A stretch of 64,000 nt of DNA from positions 3,658,001-3,722,000 of the forward strand of contig OZ252103.1 of assembly GCA_965248395.1 (NCBI GenBank), in the 5' to 3' direction. The position numbers and the translations under genes are program-made. Source of the stretch: JAAXHH01 sp965248395. GTDB taxonomy: Bacteria > JAAXHH01. Below, piece by piece: positions 37,677 to 45,920 of this stretch. How positions within the stretch are numbered: the first letter of the stretch is position 1; each line of letters opens with the position of its first letter. The notes below the pieces were generated by a model. The model was not told the DNA's origin. It saw nothing but the letters and a program-made list of their open reading frames with translations, and did not search any database.

Positions 37677-38798
37677 ATGAACATCGGTATCACATGCTAT
37701 CCCACCTATGGAGGAAGCGGAGCCATCGCCGCCGAACTGGGACAGGCACTGGCCCGGAAGGGCCACATGGTCCATTTCGTGAGCTATTCGATTCCCTTCC
37801 GCCTGCAGGAATACAATCAGAACATCTCGTTCCACAACGTGGAGGTGATGCCCTACCCACTGTTCAAGTATCCTCCCTACACCCTCGCGCTCGCGGCGAA
37901 AATGGCCGACGTGGCGTCCGAGGCGGAGCTGGACATCCTGCACGTGCACTACGCCGTCCCTCACGCCACTTGCGCATTCCTGGCGCGTCACATGCTGCGC
38001 GAACGGGACATCAAGGTCATCACGACCTTGCACGGGACCGATATCACGCTCGTGGGCAGCGACAAGTCCTTCTTCCGGATCACGCGGTTCAGCATCGAGG
38101 AAAGCCACGGGGTCACGGCGGTCTCCGACTCCTTGAAGCGCGATACGCAATCGCTGTTCGGCGTTGGCCAGGATATCCGGGTGATCCCCAATTTCGTCGA
38201 CGTCAACCGGTTCCGCCGGAGGGATGGACACTGTGACATCAGCAAATTCGTGGACGATGACGAGAAGGTCATCGCCCATGTCTCGAATTTCCGGCCGGTC
38301 AAACGGATCGGGGATATCATCCGCATGTACGCGGAGGTACGGCGCAGGGTCAAGTGCAAGCTGCTGCTGGTGGGGGAAGGTCCGGAGCGGATACCCATGC
38401 AGGAACTCGCCCGCGAACTGGGACTGCAGGACGGCGTGGTTTTTCTTGGAGAACAGGAGGGGGTCGACCGGATCCTGTCCTGTACCGACCTGTACCTGCT
38501 ACCCAGCGAACAGGAGAGTTTCGGCCTGTCGGCGCTGGAGGCGATGAGCTGCGGCGTTCCGGTGATCGGCTCGAACGTAGGCGGTCTGCCGGAACTGGTG
38601 CGCCACGGAGAAACGGGATACATTACCGAAGTGGGCGACATCCATCAAATGGCCAGGCACGCCACGGACCTGCTGACCGACGACAACTTCCGCCAGACCA
38701 TCGGCAGACAGGCGCGGCAGCGGGTACTGGACAACTTCGCGGAAGAGGCCGTCGTCCCGCAGTACGAATCCTATTATGAAGAGGTGCTTCGCGGATAG
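37677..38798 (+). CDS. bshA: N-acetyl-alpha-D-glucosaminyl L-malate synthase BshA
   Basis: GT4-family glycosyltransferase joining UDP-GlcNAc and L-malate, first step of bacillithiol synthesis; 373 residues. Diagnostic: start NIGITCYPTYGGSGAIAAEL, VHFVSYSIPFRL, HVHYAVPHATCAFLA, TTLHGTDITLVGSDKSF, VIPNFVDVNRFRR, and the GT4 EX7E motif in SEQESFGLSALEAMSCG. All three bsh genes lie in one rightward run of 3.5 kb. It converges with the rhodanese gene, the stops being only nine bases apart. Confidence 0.95.
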   Translation: MNIGITCYPTYGGSGAIAAELGQALARKGHMVHFVSYSIPFRLQEYNQNISFHNVEVMPYPLFKYPPYTLALAAKMADVASEAELDILHVHYAVPHATCAFLARHMLRERDIKVITTLHGTDITLVGSDKSFFRITRFSIEESHGVTAVSDSLKRDTQSLFGVGQDIRVIPNFVDVNRFRRRDGHCDISKFVDDDEKVIAHVSNFRPVKRIGDIIRMYAEVRRRVKCKLLLVGEGPERIPMQELARELGLQDGVVFLGEQEGVDRILSCTDLYLLPSEQESFGLSALEAMSCGVPVIGSNVGGLPELVRHGETGYITEVGDIHQMARHATDLLTDDNFRQTIGRQARQRVLDNFAEEAVVPQYESYYEEVLRG

Positions 38799-38807
38799 CC
38801 GCGCCGT

Positions 38808-39254
38808 TCACGATCCGTCCGCTTTCGACTCTAACGACTCGTAGCTCACACCCTCTCCGCTGTCGTGGCAAGCCGGAAGTCCGACTTCCTCCCAGCCCGG
38901 ATTGACCACCTGGCCGAAGGGCGTCATCTCCCCGCTGAATCCGCAGCGCATGTTGACCACCGTCTGGTATCCCTGCGACTGCAGCAACTGGGCCGCATGG
39001 TTGGACCGCTGGCCGGTCCGGCAGCCCAGCACCAGCCTGGCATCCTCCTTGAAATTCGATTTCACAACCCGGACGAAATCGGGGTTGGGCGTCATCTGCC
39101 CGGTCCGCTCGTCGGCGTGCAGAAGGGGGATGTTTACCGCCGGCGCGGGGTGTCCCTGGTCGAATTCGGGAACGGATCTGACATCGATGTATACGTAACC
39201 CTCGGACTCGACCAGCCTGGCCGCCTCGTCGGGCATAACCTGCTCCACGTTCAT
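38808..39254 (-). CDS. Rhodanese-like sulfurtransferase domain protein
   Basis: 148 residues, single rhodanese domain. The catalytic loop is VLGCRTGQRS with Cys78; the CH2A-type region VYIDVRSVPEFDQGHPAPAV is typical. Such proteins carry persulfide sulfur. An AAAGGAGT ribosome binding site (39268-39261) is intact, but the IS5-type element begins at 39271, just two bases beyond it, so the native upstream DNA has been moved 1.2 kb away. Before insertion the gene would have lain about 96 bases behind the DUF6785-type gene (40587-42584) on the same strand. Expression now depends on a promoter in or made by the IS. Confidence 0.9.
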   Translation of the reverse strand: MNVEQVMPDEAARLVESEGYVYIDVRSVPEFDQGHPAPAVNIPLLHADERTGQMTPNPDFVRVVKSNFKEDARLVLGCRTGQRSNHAAQLLQSQGYQTVVNMRCGFSGEMTPFGQVVNPGWEEVGLPACHDSGEGVSYESLESKADGS

Positions 39255-39270
39255 GATGTAACTCCTTTAA

Positions 39271-40502
39271 GGAACCTCTGATCAAGTTTCTGGCATTGCA
39301 TTTATAAATGAAGTACTATGCAATCGTTCCAAGTCCACTATTTTGCAGCGCAGTCTCACCGAACAAGCTGAAACGGGGTAGCCGTCCATGAAACAGCGTA
39401 GCTTTTCCGACATGGCCTACGATCAGAAGAAGAAAAAGACGCGCAAGGAACGCTTTCTGGGCGAGATGGACGCGGTATTGCCCTGGCCGGTCCTGCTCGC
39501 GCCAGTTCTGGAGCATTATCCGAAAGCGGGCAACGGCCGTCGTCCCATCGGGGCTTCGGTGATGCTGCGGATCTATTTCATGCAGCAATGGTACGGTCTT
39601 AGCGACCCGGCGATGGAAGACAGCCTCTACGACGTAGAATCGATGCGCCGCTTCGCCGGCGTGGATCTGAACGGCGTGCCGGACGAGACGACGATCTGCA
39701 AGTTCCGACACTTTCTGGAGGCGCACGGCCTGACCGAAACATTGTTTCGCAATACGAAGCGCTACCTTTCCGATCGGGGGATGATGATCAGCGAAGGCAC
39801 GATCGTGGACGCCACGATCATCCATGCGCCGGCGTCGACGAAGAACAAGGATCGGAAAAGGGACCCCGAGATGGCCAGCACGAAGAAGGGCAACACCTTT
39901 CACTTCGGCATGAAGGCCCACGTGGGCAGCGATCCCAAGGGGCGGGTGCACAGTGTGGCGACCACCCCCGCCTCGGTGCATGACTCCCAGGTGATGGAGG
40001 CTTGTCTGCATGGAAAGGAGAAGGCCATCTATGGCGACAAGGCCTATGCGGACGACAAGCGAAGGCAAAAGGCCCAGTCCGAAGGCGTTACCTGGCGGGT
40101 GCACCGCAAAGCAAAACGCGGCAGGCGCCTTACCTGCGCGGACCGGTCGTTCAACCGCAAGAGCAATCGCGTAAGGGCCAGGGTCGAACATCCCTTTGGG
40201 ATCATCAAGCACCTGTGGGGCTATCGCAAGGTAAGATATCGAGGCTTGGCCAAGAACACCGCCCAGCTCTTCACCCTGTTCGCCCTGGCCAACTTCTATA
40301 TGGCGCGGCGCGAACTGGTCGCCACATAGGGACCGGTGCGTCCAAACCGGACGTAACAGGGCAAAACGGCTCAAAAGGACCGCATCCTGAGCCCCAATGC
40401 CCCGTCTAAACCCGTTAATCGGCTTCGCTTTCATCAGAAACGTCCGTTGTATCGACTCATATCATTCCACCCGATCGTATAGTCGGGTTGATCAGAGCTT
40501 CC
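39271..40502 (+). mobile_element. IS5-family insertion sequence, complete, 1232 bp, with TTAA target duplication
   Basis: Ends are imperfect inverted repeats of about 15 bases: GGAACCTCTGATCAA at the left and the complement of TTGATCAGAGCTTCC at the right, one mismatch. The four bases TTAA flank it on both sides (39267-39270 and 40503-40506), matching the YTAR target preference of IS5-group elements. One full transposase gene lies inside. Intact ends, gene and duplication indicate a recent or still mobile copy. It split the short spacer between a DUF6785-type gene and the rhodanese gene. Confidence 0.92.
39388..40329 (+). CDS. IS5-family DDE transposase
   Basis: 313 residues, full length. 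N-terminal DUF772-type domain (SMRRFAGVDLNGVPDETTIC) followed by the DDE catalytic domain: Asp141 in IVDATIIHAPAS, Asp217 in AIYGDKAYADD and Glu267 in RVEHPFGIIKHLWGYRKVRY, with the Y(2)R(3)E(6)R-like surroundings kept. The early motif QRSFSDMAYDQKKKKTRKER is typical of the group. No frameshift is seen, so the enzyme should be active. Confidence 0.95.
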   Translation: MKQRSFSDMAYDQKKKKTRKERFLGEMDAVLPWPVLLAPVLEHYPKAGNGRRPIGASVMLRIYFMQQWYGLSDPAMEDSLYDVESMRRFAGVDLNGVPDETTICKFRHFLEAHGLTETLFRNTKRYLSDRGMMISEGTIVDATIIHAPASTKNKDRKRDPEMASTKKGNTFHFGMKAHVGSDPKGRVHSVATTPASVHDSQVMEACLHGKEKAIYGDKAYADDKRRQKAQSEGVTWRVHRKAKRGRRLTCADRSFNRKSNRVRARVEHPFGIIKHLWGYRKVRYRGLAKNTAQLFTLFALANFYMARRELVAT

Positions 40503-40512
40503 TTAAGTGTAT

Positions 40513-40597
40513 GGCCTCTTATCCTGTGCGGCCTGTAATCATGTCTAGCCTGTAACCTTGTCCAGCGTGCTACTAAATCCAGCCTGTCACCATGTTT
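40513..40597 (+). repeat. Five imperfect 17-base tandem repeats at the end of the DUF6785-type gene
   Basis: Consecutive 17-base units begin at 40513, 40530, 40547, 40564 and 40581. The best-preserved units are GGCCTGTAATCATGTCT, AGCCTGTAACCTTGTCC and AGCCTGTCACCATGTTT; the first and fourth are diverged. The last unit overlaps the stop codon and final codons (ETW) of the gene ending at 40587. The array lay in the short spacer between this gene and the rhodanese gene before the IS inserted 7 bases from it. Confidence 0.6.
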
Positions 40598-42584
40598 CCA
40601 CGATGTGTCCGGAGTTCGGAAACCAGATCACATCTACGCAGTACGAAAGCGCCACGCCCAGGACGTAACCCACCAGCATGCCGATGAAGAACGGCTGTGC
40701 CTGGCGGTAGAGTCTCGTGCCGCCCAGCTTCATGATCACGGCCTTGACGAGCCAAACGAGAAAGATCGACGTGGCGATCATCCCGATTCCCCAGGTCTTG
40801 GCAACAGCCCAGCCGATGGGATGCAGCGGCCACCAGTGGAAATTGTGGTGGGCCATGATCAGCAGCCAGGCGACGAAGGCGCCGACCCCGAGCCCCATGT
40901 ACTCGCCTCCGGTCAACTGCCGCTGGTTGTTGATCCACGTAGCCAGGGTCTCGTACCCTCGCTTCGCGTTGCCGAAGGCGTCCTGGAACCCATCCGCACC
41001 CGTGGTTTCGTAACCCAGGAAGACGGTGTATACAACCGATATGACCGCGGCCATGAGGAGCGCCAGGATGATCACGGGGAAGATGCCGCGACGGGCGCCG
41101 CCGACCTCGTCGCCGATCTTGTTGACGTGGGCCATGGCGCACATGCCCAGCGTGCGCCAGTTCCGCGAGAAGGTCTGCGAAAGGGTCAGGATGGTGAGGT
41201 CCGCCCGGTGCAGGTTCGCCGACCCGAAAGAGAAAACGGTGAATTCGTGGGCGTTGTACGGCAGGTCCAGATTGATCAATCCTGCTTCCGCCACCACGCG
41301 GGTGACCCCGAGAAACAGTAGCATGCAGGTTGCGAGAAGCGTGGCAGCGGCGGCGAAGGACATCCCCATGCTGATCAGGAAGAAGAACATGTAGATAACA
41401 CCGAACACCACGCCCGCCATGGCGGTCCGGTACGAGAAGAACTCCCCCGAATCGTCGATGTCACGACCCCTTCCAATGGCCTTCCGCACCACGTCGTAAA
41501 GGTGGCGCCGCGCCATCCAGAGCCCGAACAGGGTGTACATGAAGAAACCGCCCAGATGCTGGGCCGTGACGATCTCGGCCGTCTTCGGCACACCTAATCG
41601 AGCCATGATGCCGTGCTGGATCGTAGCCAGCAGGAAGAACACCCAGATGCTGAACAGGATGTTTAGATTCGTAAAGAACCCGATGCTGATGAAGGCGAAA
41701 TTCACCTTGAACTGAATCGCCGGAAAAGATTCGGCCAGGGTGATCGGGATGCGGTAGTCCCCGCCCAGTCTGATGGGTGGCACGACGTCCCAGTACGAGA
41801 CGATATTCCACAGGATGACGAAGAGGGGGATGGAAAAACCGTACCAGAATGTCCTGGACCGGGCGATCCGGGGCAGCACGGAATCGCTCCCGTCTTCTTC
41901 CACGAGCAGCAGGGGCACGCGGGCCAGCGGGAAGGTCAACCGCTCTCTTTCGATCCACTGTTTGCGCAGGATCACCATGAGCGAAGCACTGGCGAAGAAG
42001 AGCGCCAGGAAGAAGGTGCCCCACCAGCTCATGGGGATGATCCAGTCCCGCCATGGGATGACGCCCGAAGACGGCAGGCCCTCATAGAACCAGTGCACGG
42101 CACGGCGCTCGTCGGGGACGATCAACCAGGTCGGCAGGTATTCGAAGAACAACTCGACGTACCTGTTCTCCGAGTTGGCATAGTAGTGGGGGATGGAGGG
42201 GACGGCGACCCAGTAGGTGGTAAAGGCCCACCCCGGGATGGCCGAGGCCGTGAATACGATGAAGAAGATGATAATCAGTTCCGGGGCCGTGAAAATCCGC
42301 GTGGGCGCAAAACGCTTCAACAGGCCGTTTATGACGAAGACGACCAGCATGAAGGGGAAAAGCGCCGCCATGGGCATGTGGGTAATGGAAAGGTAGGAGG
42401 AGTGGGCTTCGAAGGCGGAATGAACTACCCACCAGGCCATGACCGCGGAAAGCACGAGACCGAGGGCCACCGCCCTCACCGTCATCCCGGATGCCAGTCC
42501 CTCTTTTCTCACGGGAGGACCGGTGCCGCTGGGATTCGGCGCCGACTTTCCGGCCGACGGGGAGGACCGCTTGATCGTACTCAT
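40587..42584 (-). CDS. Polytopic membrane protein, DUF6784/DUF6785 type (second copy)
   Basis: 665 residues with a proline/serine-rich cytoplasmic start (SPSAGKSAPNPSGTGPP) and about 14 hydrophobic segments. Same family marks as the gene at 30470: MVILRKQWIERERLTFPLAR, TRVVAEAGLINL, NFHWWPLHPIGWAVAKTWG, QPFFIGMLVGYVLG and the C-terminal CVDVIWFPNSGHIVETW. Overall similarity to the other copy is low outside these marks, so the duplication is old. It has its own strong leftward promoter and, before the IS, probably led a two-gene unit with the rhodanese gene. Function unknown; transport is likely from topology. Confidence 0.85.
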   Translation of the reverse strand: MSTIKRSSPSAGKSAPNPSGTGPPVRKEGLASGMTVRAVALGLVLSAVMAWWVVHSAFEAHSSYLSITHMPMAALFPFMLVVFVINGLLKRFAPTRIFTAPELIIIFFIVFTASAIPGWAFTTYWVAVPSIPHYYANSENRYVELFFEYLPTWLIVPDERRAVHWFYEGLPSSGVIPWRDWIIPMSWWGTFFLALFFASASLMVILRKQWIERERLTFPLARVPLLLVEEDGSDSVLPRIARSRTFWYGFSIPLFVILWNIVSYWDVVPPIRLGGDYRIPITLAESFPAIQFKVNFAFISIGFFTNLNILFSIWVFFLLATIQHGIMARLGVPKTAEIVTAQHLGGFFMYTLFGLWMARRHLYDVVRKAIGRGRDIDDSGEFFSYRTAMAGVVFGVIYMFFFLISMGMSFAAAATLLATCMLLFLGVTRVVAEAGLINLDLPYNAHEFTVFSFGSANLHRADLTILTLSQTFSRNWRTLGMCAMAHVNKIGDEVGGARRGIFPVIILALLMAAVISVVYTVFLGYETTGADGFQDAFGNAKRGYETLATWINNQRQLTGGEYMGLGVGAFVAWLLIMAHHNFHWWPLHPIGWAVAKTWGIGMIATSIFLVWLVKAVIMKLGGTRLYRQAQPFFIGMLVGYVLGVALSYCVDVIWFPNSGHIVETW

Positions 42585-42638
42585 ATGAAAGGCGCTTTAA
42601 GGGATGGACATCACTGGGAGAACACGTCTATTCCAGGT

Positions 42639-42648
42639 GTTCCGGAAC
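42639..42648. promoter_or_regulatory. Palindrome GTTCCGGAAC at the predicted start of the leftward transcript
   Basis: A perfect 10-base palindrome lies just downstream of the leftward -10 box, at the predicted transcription start of the DUF6785-type gene. The position is suited to an operator, but so short a palindrome can occur by chance. Confidence 0.3.
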
Positions 42649-42654
42649 GTGGAT

Positions 42655-42683
42655 ATTATATCCTTCCGACCACGTGGAATCAA
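42655..42683 (-). promoter_or_regulatory. Sigma-70-type promoter of the second DUF6785-type gene
   Basis: Minus strand: -35 TTGATT (42683-42678), 17-base spacer, perfect -10 TATAAT (42660-42655). Predicted transcription start about 42648, 64 bases before the ATG at 42584. It is back-to-back with the rightward promoter of the epimerase gene, whose -35 begins 36 bases away. Confidence 0.75.
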
Positions 42684-42718
42684 GGACTAAAAGGGATGCT
42701 GCACCGCCGTGGTTTCCC

Positions 42719-42747
42719 TTGACACAGGCGGTTTCGTCGGCTAAAAT
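42719..42747 (+). promoter_or_regulatory. Sigma-70-type promoter of the epimerase gene
   Basis: Perfect -35 TTGACA (42719-42724), 17-base spacer and -10 TAAAAT (42742-42747). Predicted transcription start about 42754 with a 43-base leader before the ATG at 42797. This also supports the later start codon, since the long open frame from 42674 would begin upstream of the promoter. Confidence 0.75.
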
Positions 42748-42796
42748 GGACGTGATTTTCAACCCTTCCACCCCGAGATCATCGAGAACAGGCACC

Positions 42797-43774
42797 ATGC
42801 GGTATCTACTCACTGGCGGATATGGCTGTATAGGATCGTGGATCGTAAAGAACCTCATCGACGAGGGGCACGATGTCGCGATCTACGACCTCGTGGAACA
42901 TACCGCCCGGATGTCCCTGATTATGGGCGAAGACGAGATAGCAAGGGTCCGGTTCATCGAGGGCGACATCGCCGACGGACCGCACTTCAGCAGGGTAGTC
43001 GGGGAGACCGGCGCGGCCCGGATCATCCACCTCGCGGGACTGCAGGTGCCCGTGTGCCGGGCCGATCCGATCAAGGGCGCCACGGTCAACGTGATCGGCA
43101 CTCTGAACGTATTCGAGGCGGCGAAGGACCATGGCGATATCGTGCAGCGCATGGTCTACGCGAGTTCCGCGGCGGTCTACGGAATGGAAGAGGACTACGA
43201 TTCGGGCCCCGTCGGCAACGACGCGGTGCTGCGCCCGGTAACCCACTACGGCGTCTTCAAGCAGTGCAACGAGGCAAATGCCCGGGTGTATTTCCTGGAT
43301 CACGGCATATCCAGTATCGGTCTGCGCCCCTGGACGGTGTACGGCCCCGGACGGGACTTCGGGCTTACGTCCGATCCCACGAGGGCGGTTAAGGCCGCCC
43401 TGCTGAAACAGCCCTTCGTGATCAAGTACGGCGGCAGGAACAACATGCAGTACGTGAACGATACCGCGCGGACCTTCATCCGATGCGCCGAGGCCGGAAA
43501 TGCCGGCGCTGCGGCCTACAGCATCCGGGGAGACGTCGTGACCATCGACGAAGTCATCGCGGGAATCGAACGGGTCGTGCCCGGCGCGGAAGGCCTCATT
43601 TCCCACCTGGACATAGACCTTCCCATCGCTCCGGACCTGGACGACAGGCAATTGCAGGTGGACGTCGGTGATATCCCCTACACGCCACTGGACGAAGGGA
43701 TCCGCCAGACCTGGGGCATCTTCAGGCGACATTATGAAGCCGGCACATTGAGTGTCGACGATATGAAAGACTGA
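42797..43774 (+). CDS. NAD-dependent epimerase/dehydratase (extended SDR)
   Basis: 325 residues. Rossmann motif RYLLTGGYGCIGSWIVKNL, NAD-binding aspartate region VAIYDLVEHTARM, catalytic Ser in VYASSAAVYG and the Tyr/Lys pair in HYGVFKQCNEANAR, then LRPWTVYGPGRDFGLTS as in nucleotide-sugar epimerases. The start at 42797 agrees with the mapped promoter. The glycine motif is GGYGCIG, slightly unusual for GxxGxxG. It is followed after 35 bases by a phytanoyl-dioxygenase-like gene, possibly co-transcribed. Substrate probably a sugar nucleotide or a sugar acid. Confidence 0.92.
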   Translation: MRYLLTGGYGCIGSWIVKNLIDEGHDVAIYDLVEHTARMSLIMGEDEIARVRFIEGDIADGPHFSRVVGETGAARIIHLAGLQVPVCRADPIKGATVNVIGTLNVFEAAKDHGDIVQRMVYASSAAVYGMEEDYDSGPVGNDAVLRPVTHYGVFKQCNEANARVYFLDHGISSIGLRPWTVYGPGRDFGLTSDPTRAVKAALLKQPFVIKYGGRNNMQYVNDTARTFIRCAEAGNAGAAAYSIRGDVVTIDEVIAGIERVVPGAEGLISHLDIDLPIAPDLDDRQLQVDVGDIPYTPLDEGIRQTWGIFRRHYEAGTLSVDDMKD

Positions 43775-43809
43775 CTAAAGCCGGTCTTGCCTCTTCACGA
43801 GGGGACTCC

Positions 43810-44604
43810 ATGACGCTGGAACTGCAGATATCCCGCATGCTGATCGATGGGTGGTGCGTACTGGACAACGTCGTACCCGGGGACCGCCTGGATGAAGTGC
43901 GCGACCAGGTTGTCGCCTCCACGAACCGCCACCGGAATCCGGACGCGCCGGCGAACATCGGCCACGTGAGCGGTTTCCTCAAGTACGACCAGTCGCTTGC
44001 CCCCTATCTCGCCGACCGGCGTATGCTCGATCTCGCAGGCGCGCTGCTCGGGCGCCACTTCCGCATCTCCTTTACCACGGCCACCATCAACGAGCCGGGA
44101 AACGACCGCGGGGGATGGCACGCCGACTGGCCCTTCAACCAGCGGAACGCGGGGCATGTCCCGGCGCCCTACCCCGACACGGTCATGCACCTGACAACCA
44201 TCTGGATGCTTTCGTCCTTCACCGGAGACAACGGCGGCACCCTCATCGTCCCGGGCAGTCACCGCGCGTCCAACAACCCTACCGGCGGCAACGGCGTACC
44301 GGCAGACGAACCGTATCCGACCGAATTGAACGTAACCGGCGAGGCGGGGAGCGTCCTCGTCATGGACAGCCGCCTCTGGCACGCGACGGCGGCGAACACG
44401 TCGGCGGATCCTCGCGTGGCCGTCGTCGTTCGCTATGCGCCCTGGTGGCTGAACCTGAACGTGCTGATGCCAGGTTCGGAAGAACGCCGAATCCTGGTGG
44501 ACGAGACCGGCGGAACGGAGAACCTGGTTCCCGCTCTTCCCAGGGACGTCTTCGACGGCCTGCCCGGTGAGTTGAAGCCCCTCGTGTCTCACTGGGTGGA
44601 GTAG
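43810..44604 (+). CDS. Phytanoyl-CoA dioxygenase (PhyH)-family Fe(II)/2-oxoglutarate oxygenase
   Basis: 264 residues. Iron ligands His104 and Asp106 in GGWHADWPFNQRN and a distal His in RLWHATAANTSADPR, with the arginine that follows as the 2-oxoglutarate contact; the connecting NGGTLIVPGSHRASNNP is typical. It differs clearly from the PhyH protein at 9169 (for example VPGSHR and DNGGT instead of IPGSHK and DTGC), so they are separate branches. The ATG at 43810 follows GAGGGGA. Substrate unknown; its place after the epimerase hints at a sugar-derived or secondary-metabolite substrate. Confidence 0.9.
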   Translation: MTLELQISRMLIDGWCVLDNVVPGDRLDEVRDQVVASTNRHRNPDAPANIGHVSGFLKYDQSLAPYLADRRMLDLAGALLGRHFRISFTTATINEPGNDRGGWHADWPFNQRNAGHVPAPYPDTVMHLTTIWMLSSFTGDNGGTLIVPGSHRASNNPTGGNGVPADEPYPTELNVTGEAGSVLVMDSRLWHATAANTSADPRVAVVVRYAPWWLNLNVLMPGSEERRILVDETGGTENLVPALPRDVFDGLPGELKPLVSHWVE

Positions 44605-44849
44605 AATTCCGTATACCTTTAAATTCCTCTGATCTATTTCTATGGCATGTTTTCAAGGTCGCATCGCACCTTCGGAATGGTGTTGACCTCAACCAGATCC
44701 GCTTAGGTCGAGTATACCTGCCTGGCAGAATCCAATGTCCTGGAATCACACTAACGCGGTACCACGAAACTTTTTTTTCGTCGCAACAGTCCAATGTGTT
44801 AGTACCGTAGCAAACTTTTTCGATTTTAATAACGCGATTGGGGGAAGTT

Positions 44850-45920
44850 ATGAGCCGGACTGGAGTTGTCGCGATTTTAAGTACATGTATCTGGATTTCA
44901 AGCGCGTGCAGCACCCAAGAGATAAGACTTGAACGTGACGGGCGGGACTATATCGAAAGCATTCGGCAGAAATACGAGGTGAACCCCGGTGATTTACTGA
45001 CGGTCGATGCCGAATTGGGGGCAATTCGCATCAGAAGCTCGATCAATGATGAAGTAGATGTCCTGGTGAGAAAGCGATTTCGGGCAACCGATGCTGACCA
45101 GGTTCGAAAAGCCTTCAGTAATATCGAAGTCGTAATCAAACAGACGTATAACGGGGTACGAATCGAAGTCGATCAGATCAGGTACCCCACGTACACGAAA
45201 TGGTTCTGGCAGGACGACTGGCCGGATCGGGTCTATGTCGAAATCAATGTTATGGTGCCTGAGGAATACAACCTCGACCTCATTACCATAAGCGGTGATA
45301 TCCAGACGGGGAATATCGCAGGAAATGTGACGGCTGAGACTCTTACCGGGGAAATTTCGACCGGTCCCACTGAAGGTGACTTGAGCATAAAATCGAACGG
45401 TGGAAGAATCGTGACGAGTAGCGTAGTAGGCGATGTACACACTACTACACTGACCGGTAACGTCGATATCGGCCCCGTGGCAGGTGATGTGATGATCCGT
45501 TCGAACTCTGGCAGTATAGAAACACGTAACATAGACGGGGGCCTGCACGCCAAGTCCTTAACTGGGCGCATCAAGATCGGTCCAGTGGATGGTGATGTGA
45601 AGGTCTATTCGAACTCCGGCAGAATAGAAACGGATATCGTACGGGGGGATCTGCATGCCGGATCCCTGTCGGGTAACATCGAAATCGGCCCCGTGGATGG
45701 CGATGCGACGGTCGGTTCGAACTCTGGCAGAATAGAAACGGGTACCGTACAGGGGGATCTGCACGCTAAGTCCTTAACTGGCAACATCAAGATCGGCCCT
45801 GTGGATGGCGATGCGACGGTCGGTTCGAACTCCGGAGATATCCAAACCAGTTATGTGCAGGGAAAATTGAAATCCACGACGCTTAGCGGCAACATCACAA
45901 ACTGGTACCATACTCGGTAA
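44850..45920 (+). CDS. DUF4097-type repeat protein 1 (36-residue units), predicted lipoprotein, frayed C-terminus
   Basis: 356 residues from the ATG at 44850 (GGGGGAAG upstream). Signal peptide with lipobox ISSAC (Cys20). A head domain (about 25-145) is shared by all four neighbours: YEVNPGDLLTVDAELGAIRI, VDVLVRKRF and VMVPEEYNLDL. Then come six units of exactly 36 residues from 45285, each of two strands such as SNSGRIETGTVQGDLHAKSL; units from 45501, 45609, 45717 and 45825 are nearly identical at DNA level. The pattern predicts a right-handed beta-helix. After the last unit the reading shifts (see the following entry), so the end NWYHTR is probably not native. Confidence 0.82.
   Translation: MSRTGVVAILSTCIWISSACSTQEIRLERDGRDYIESIRQKYEVNPGDLLTVDAELGAIRIRSSINDEVDVLVRKRFRATDADQVRKAFSNIEVVIKQTYNGVRIEVDQIRYPTYTKWFWQDDWPDRVYVEINVMVPEEYNLDLITISGDIQTGNIAGNVTAETLTGEISTGPTEGDLSIKSNGGRIVTSSVVGDVHTTTLTGNVDIGPVAGDVMIRSNSGSIETRNIDGGLHAKSLTGRIKIGPVDGDVKVYSNSGRIETDIVRGDLHAGSLSGNIEIGPVDGDATVGSNSGRIETGTVQGDLHAKSLTGNIKIGPVDGDATVGSNSGDIQTSYVQGKLKSTTLSGNITNWYHTR

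Noticed and set aside
39316..40434. 372-codon open frame on the minus strand across the IS
   Set aside because: It is antisense to the clearly coding transposase, whose DDE motifs and length are complete; the antisense product has no recognisable domain.
44680..44725. TTGACC and TATACC before DUF4097 gene 1 as a promoter
   Set aside because: The two hexamers are 24 bases apart, too far for a sigma-70 promoter.
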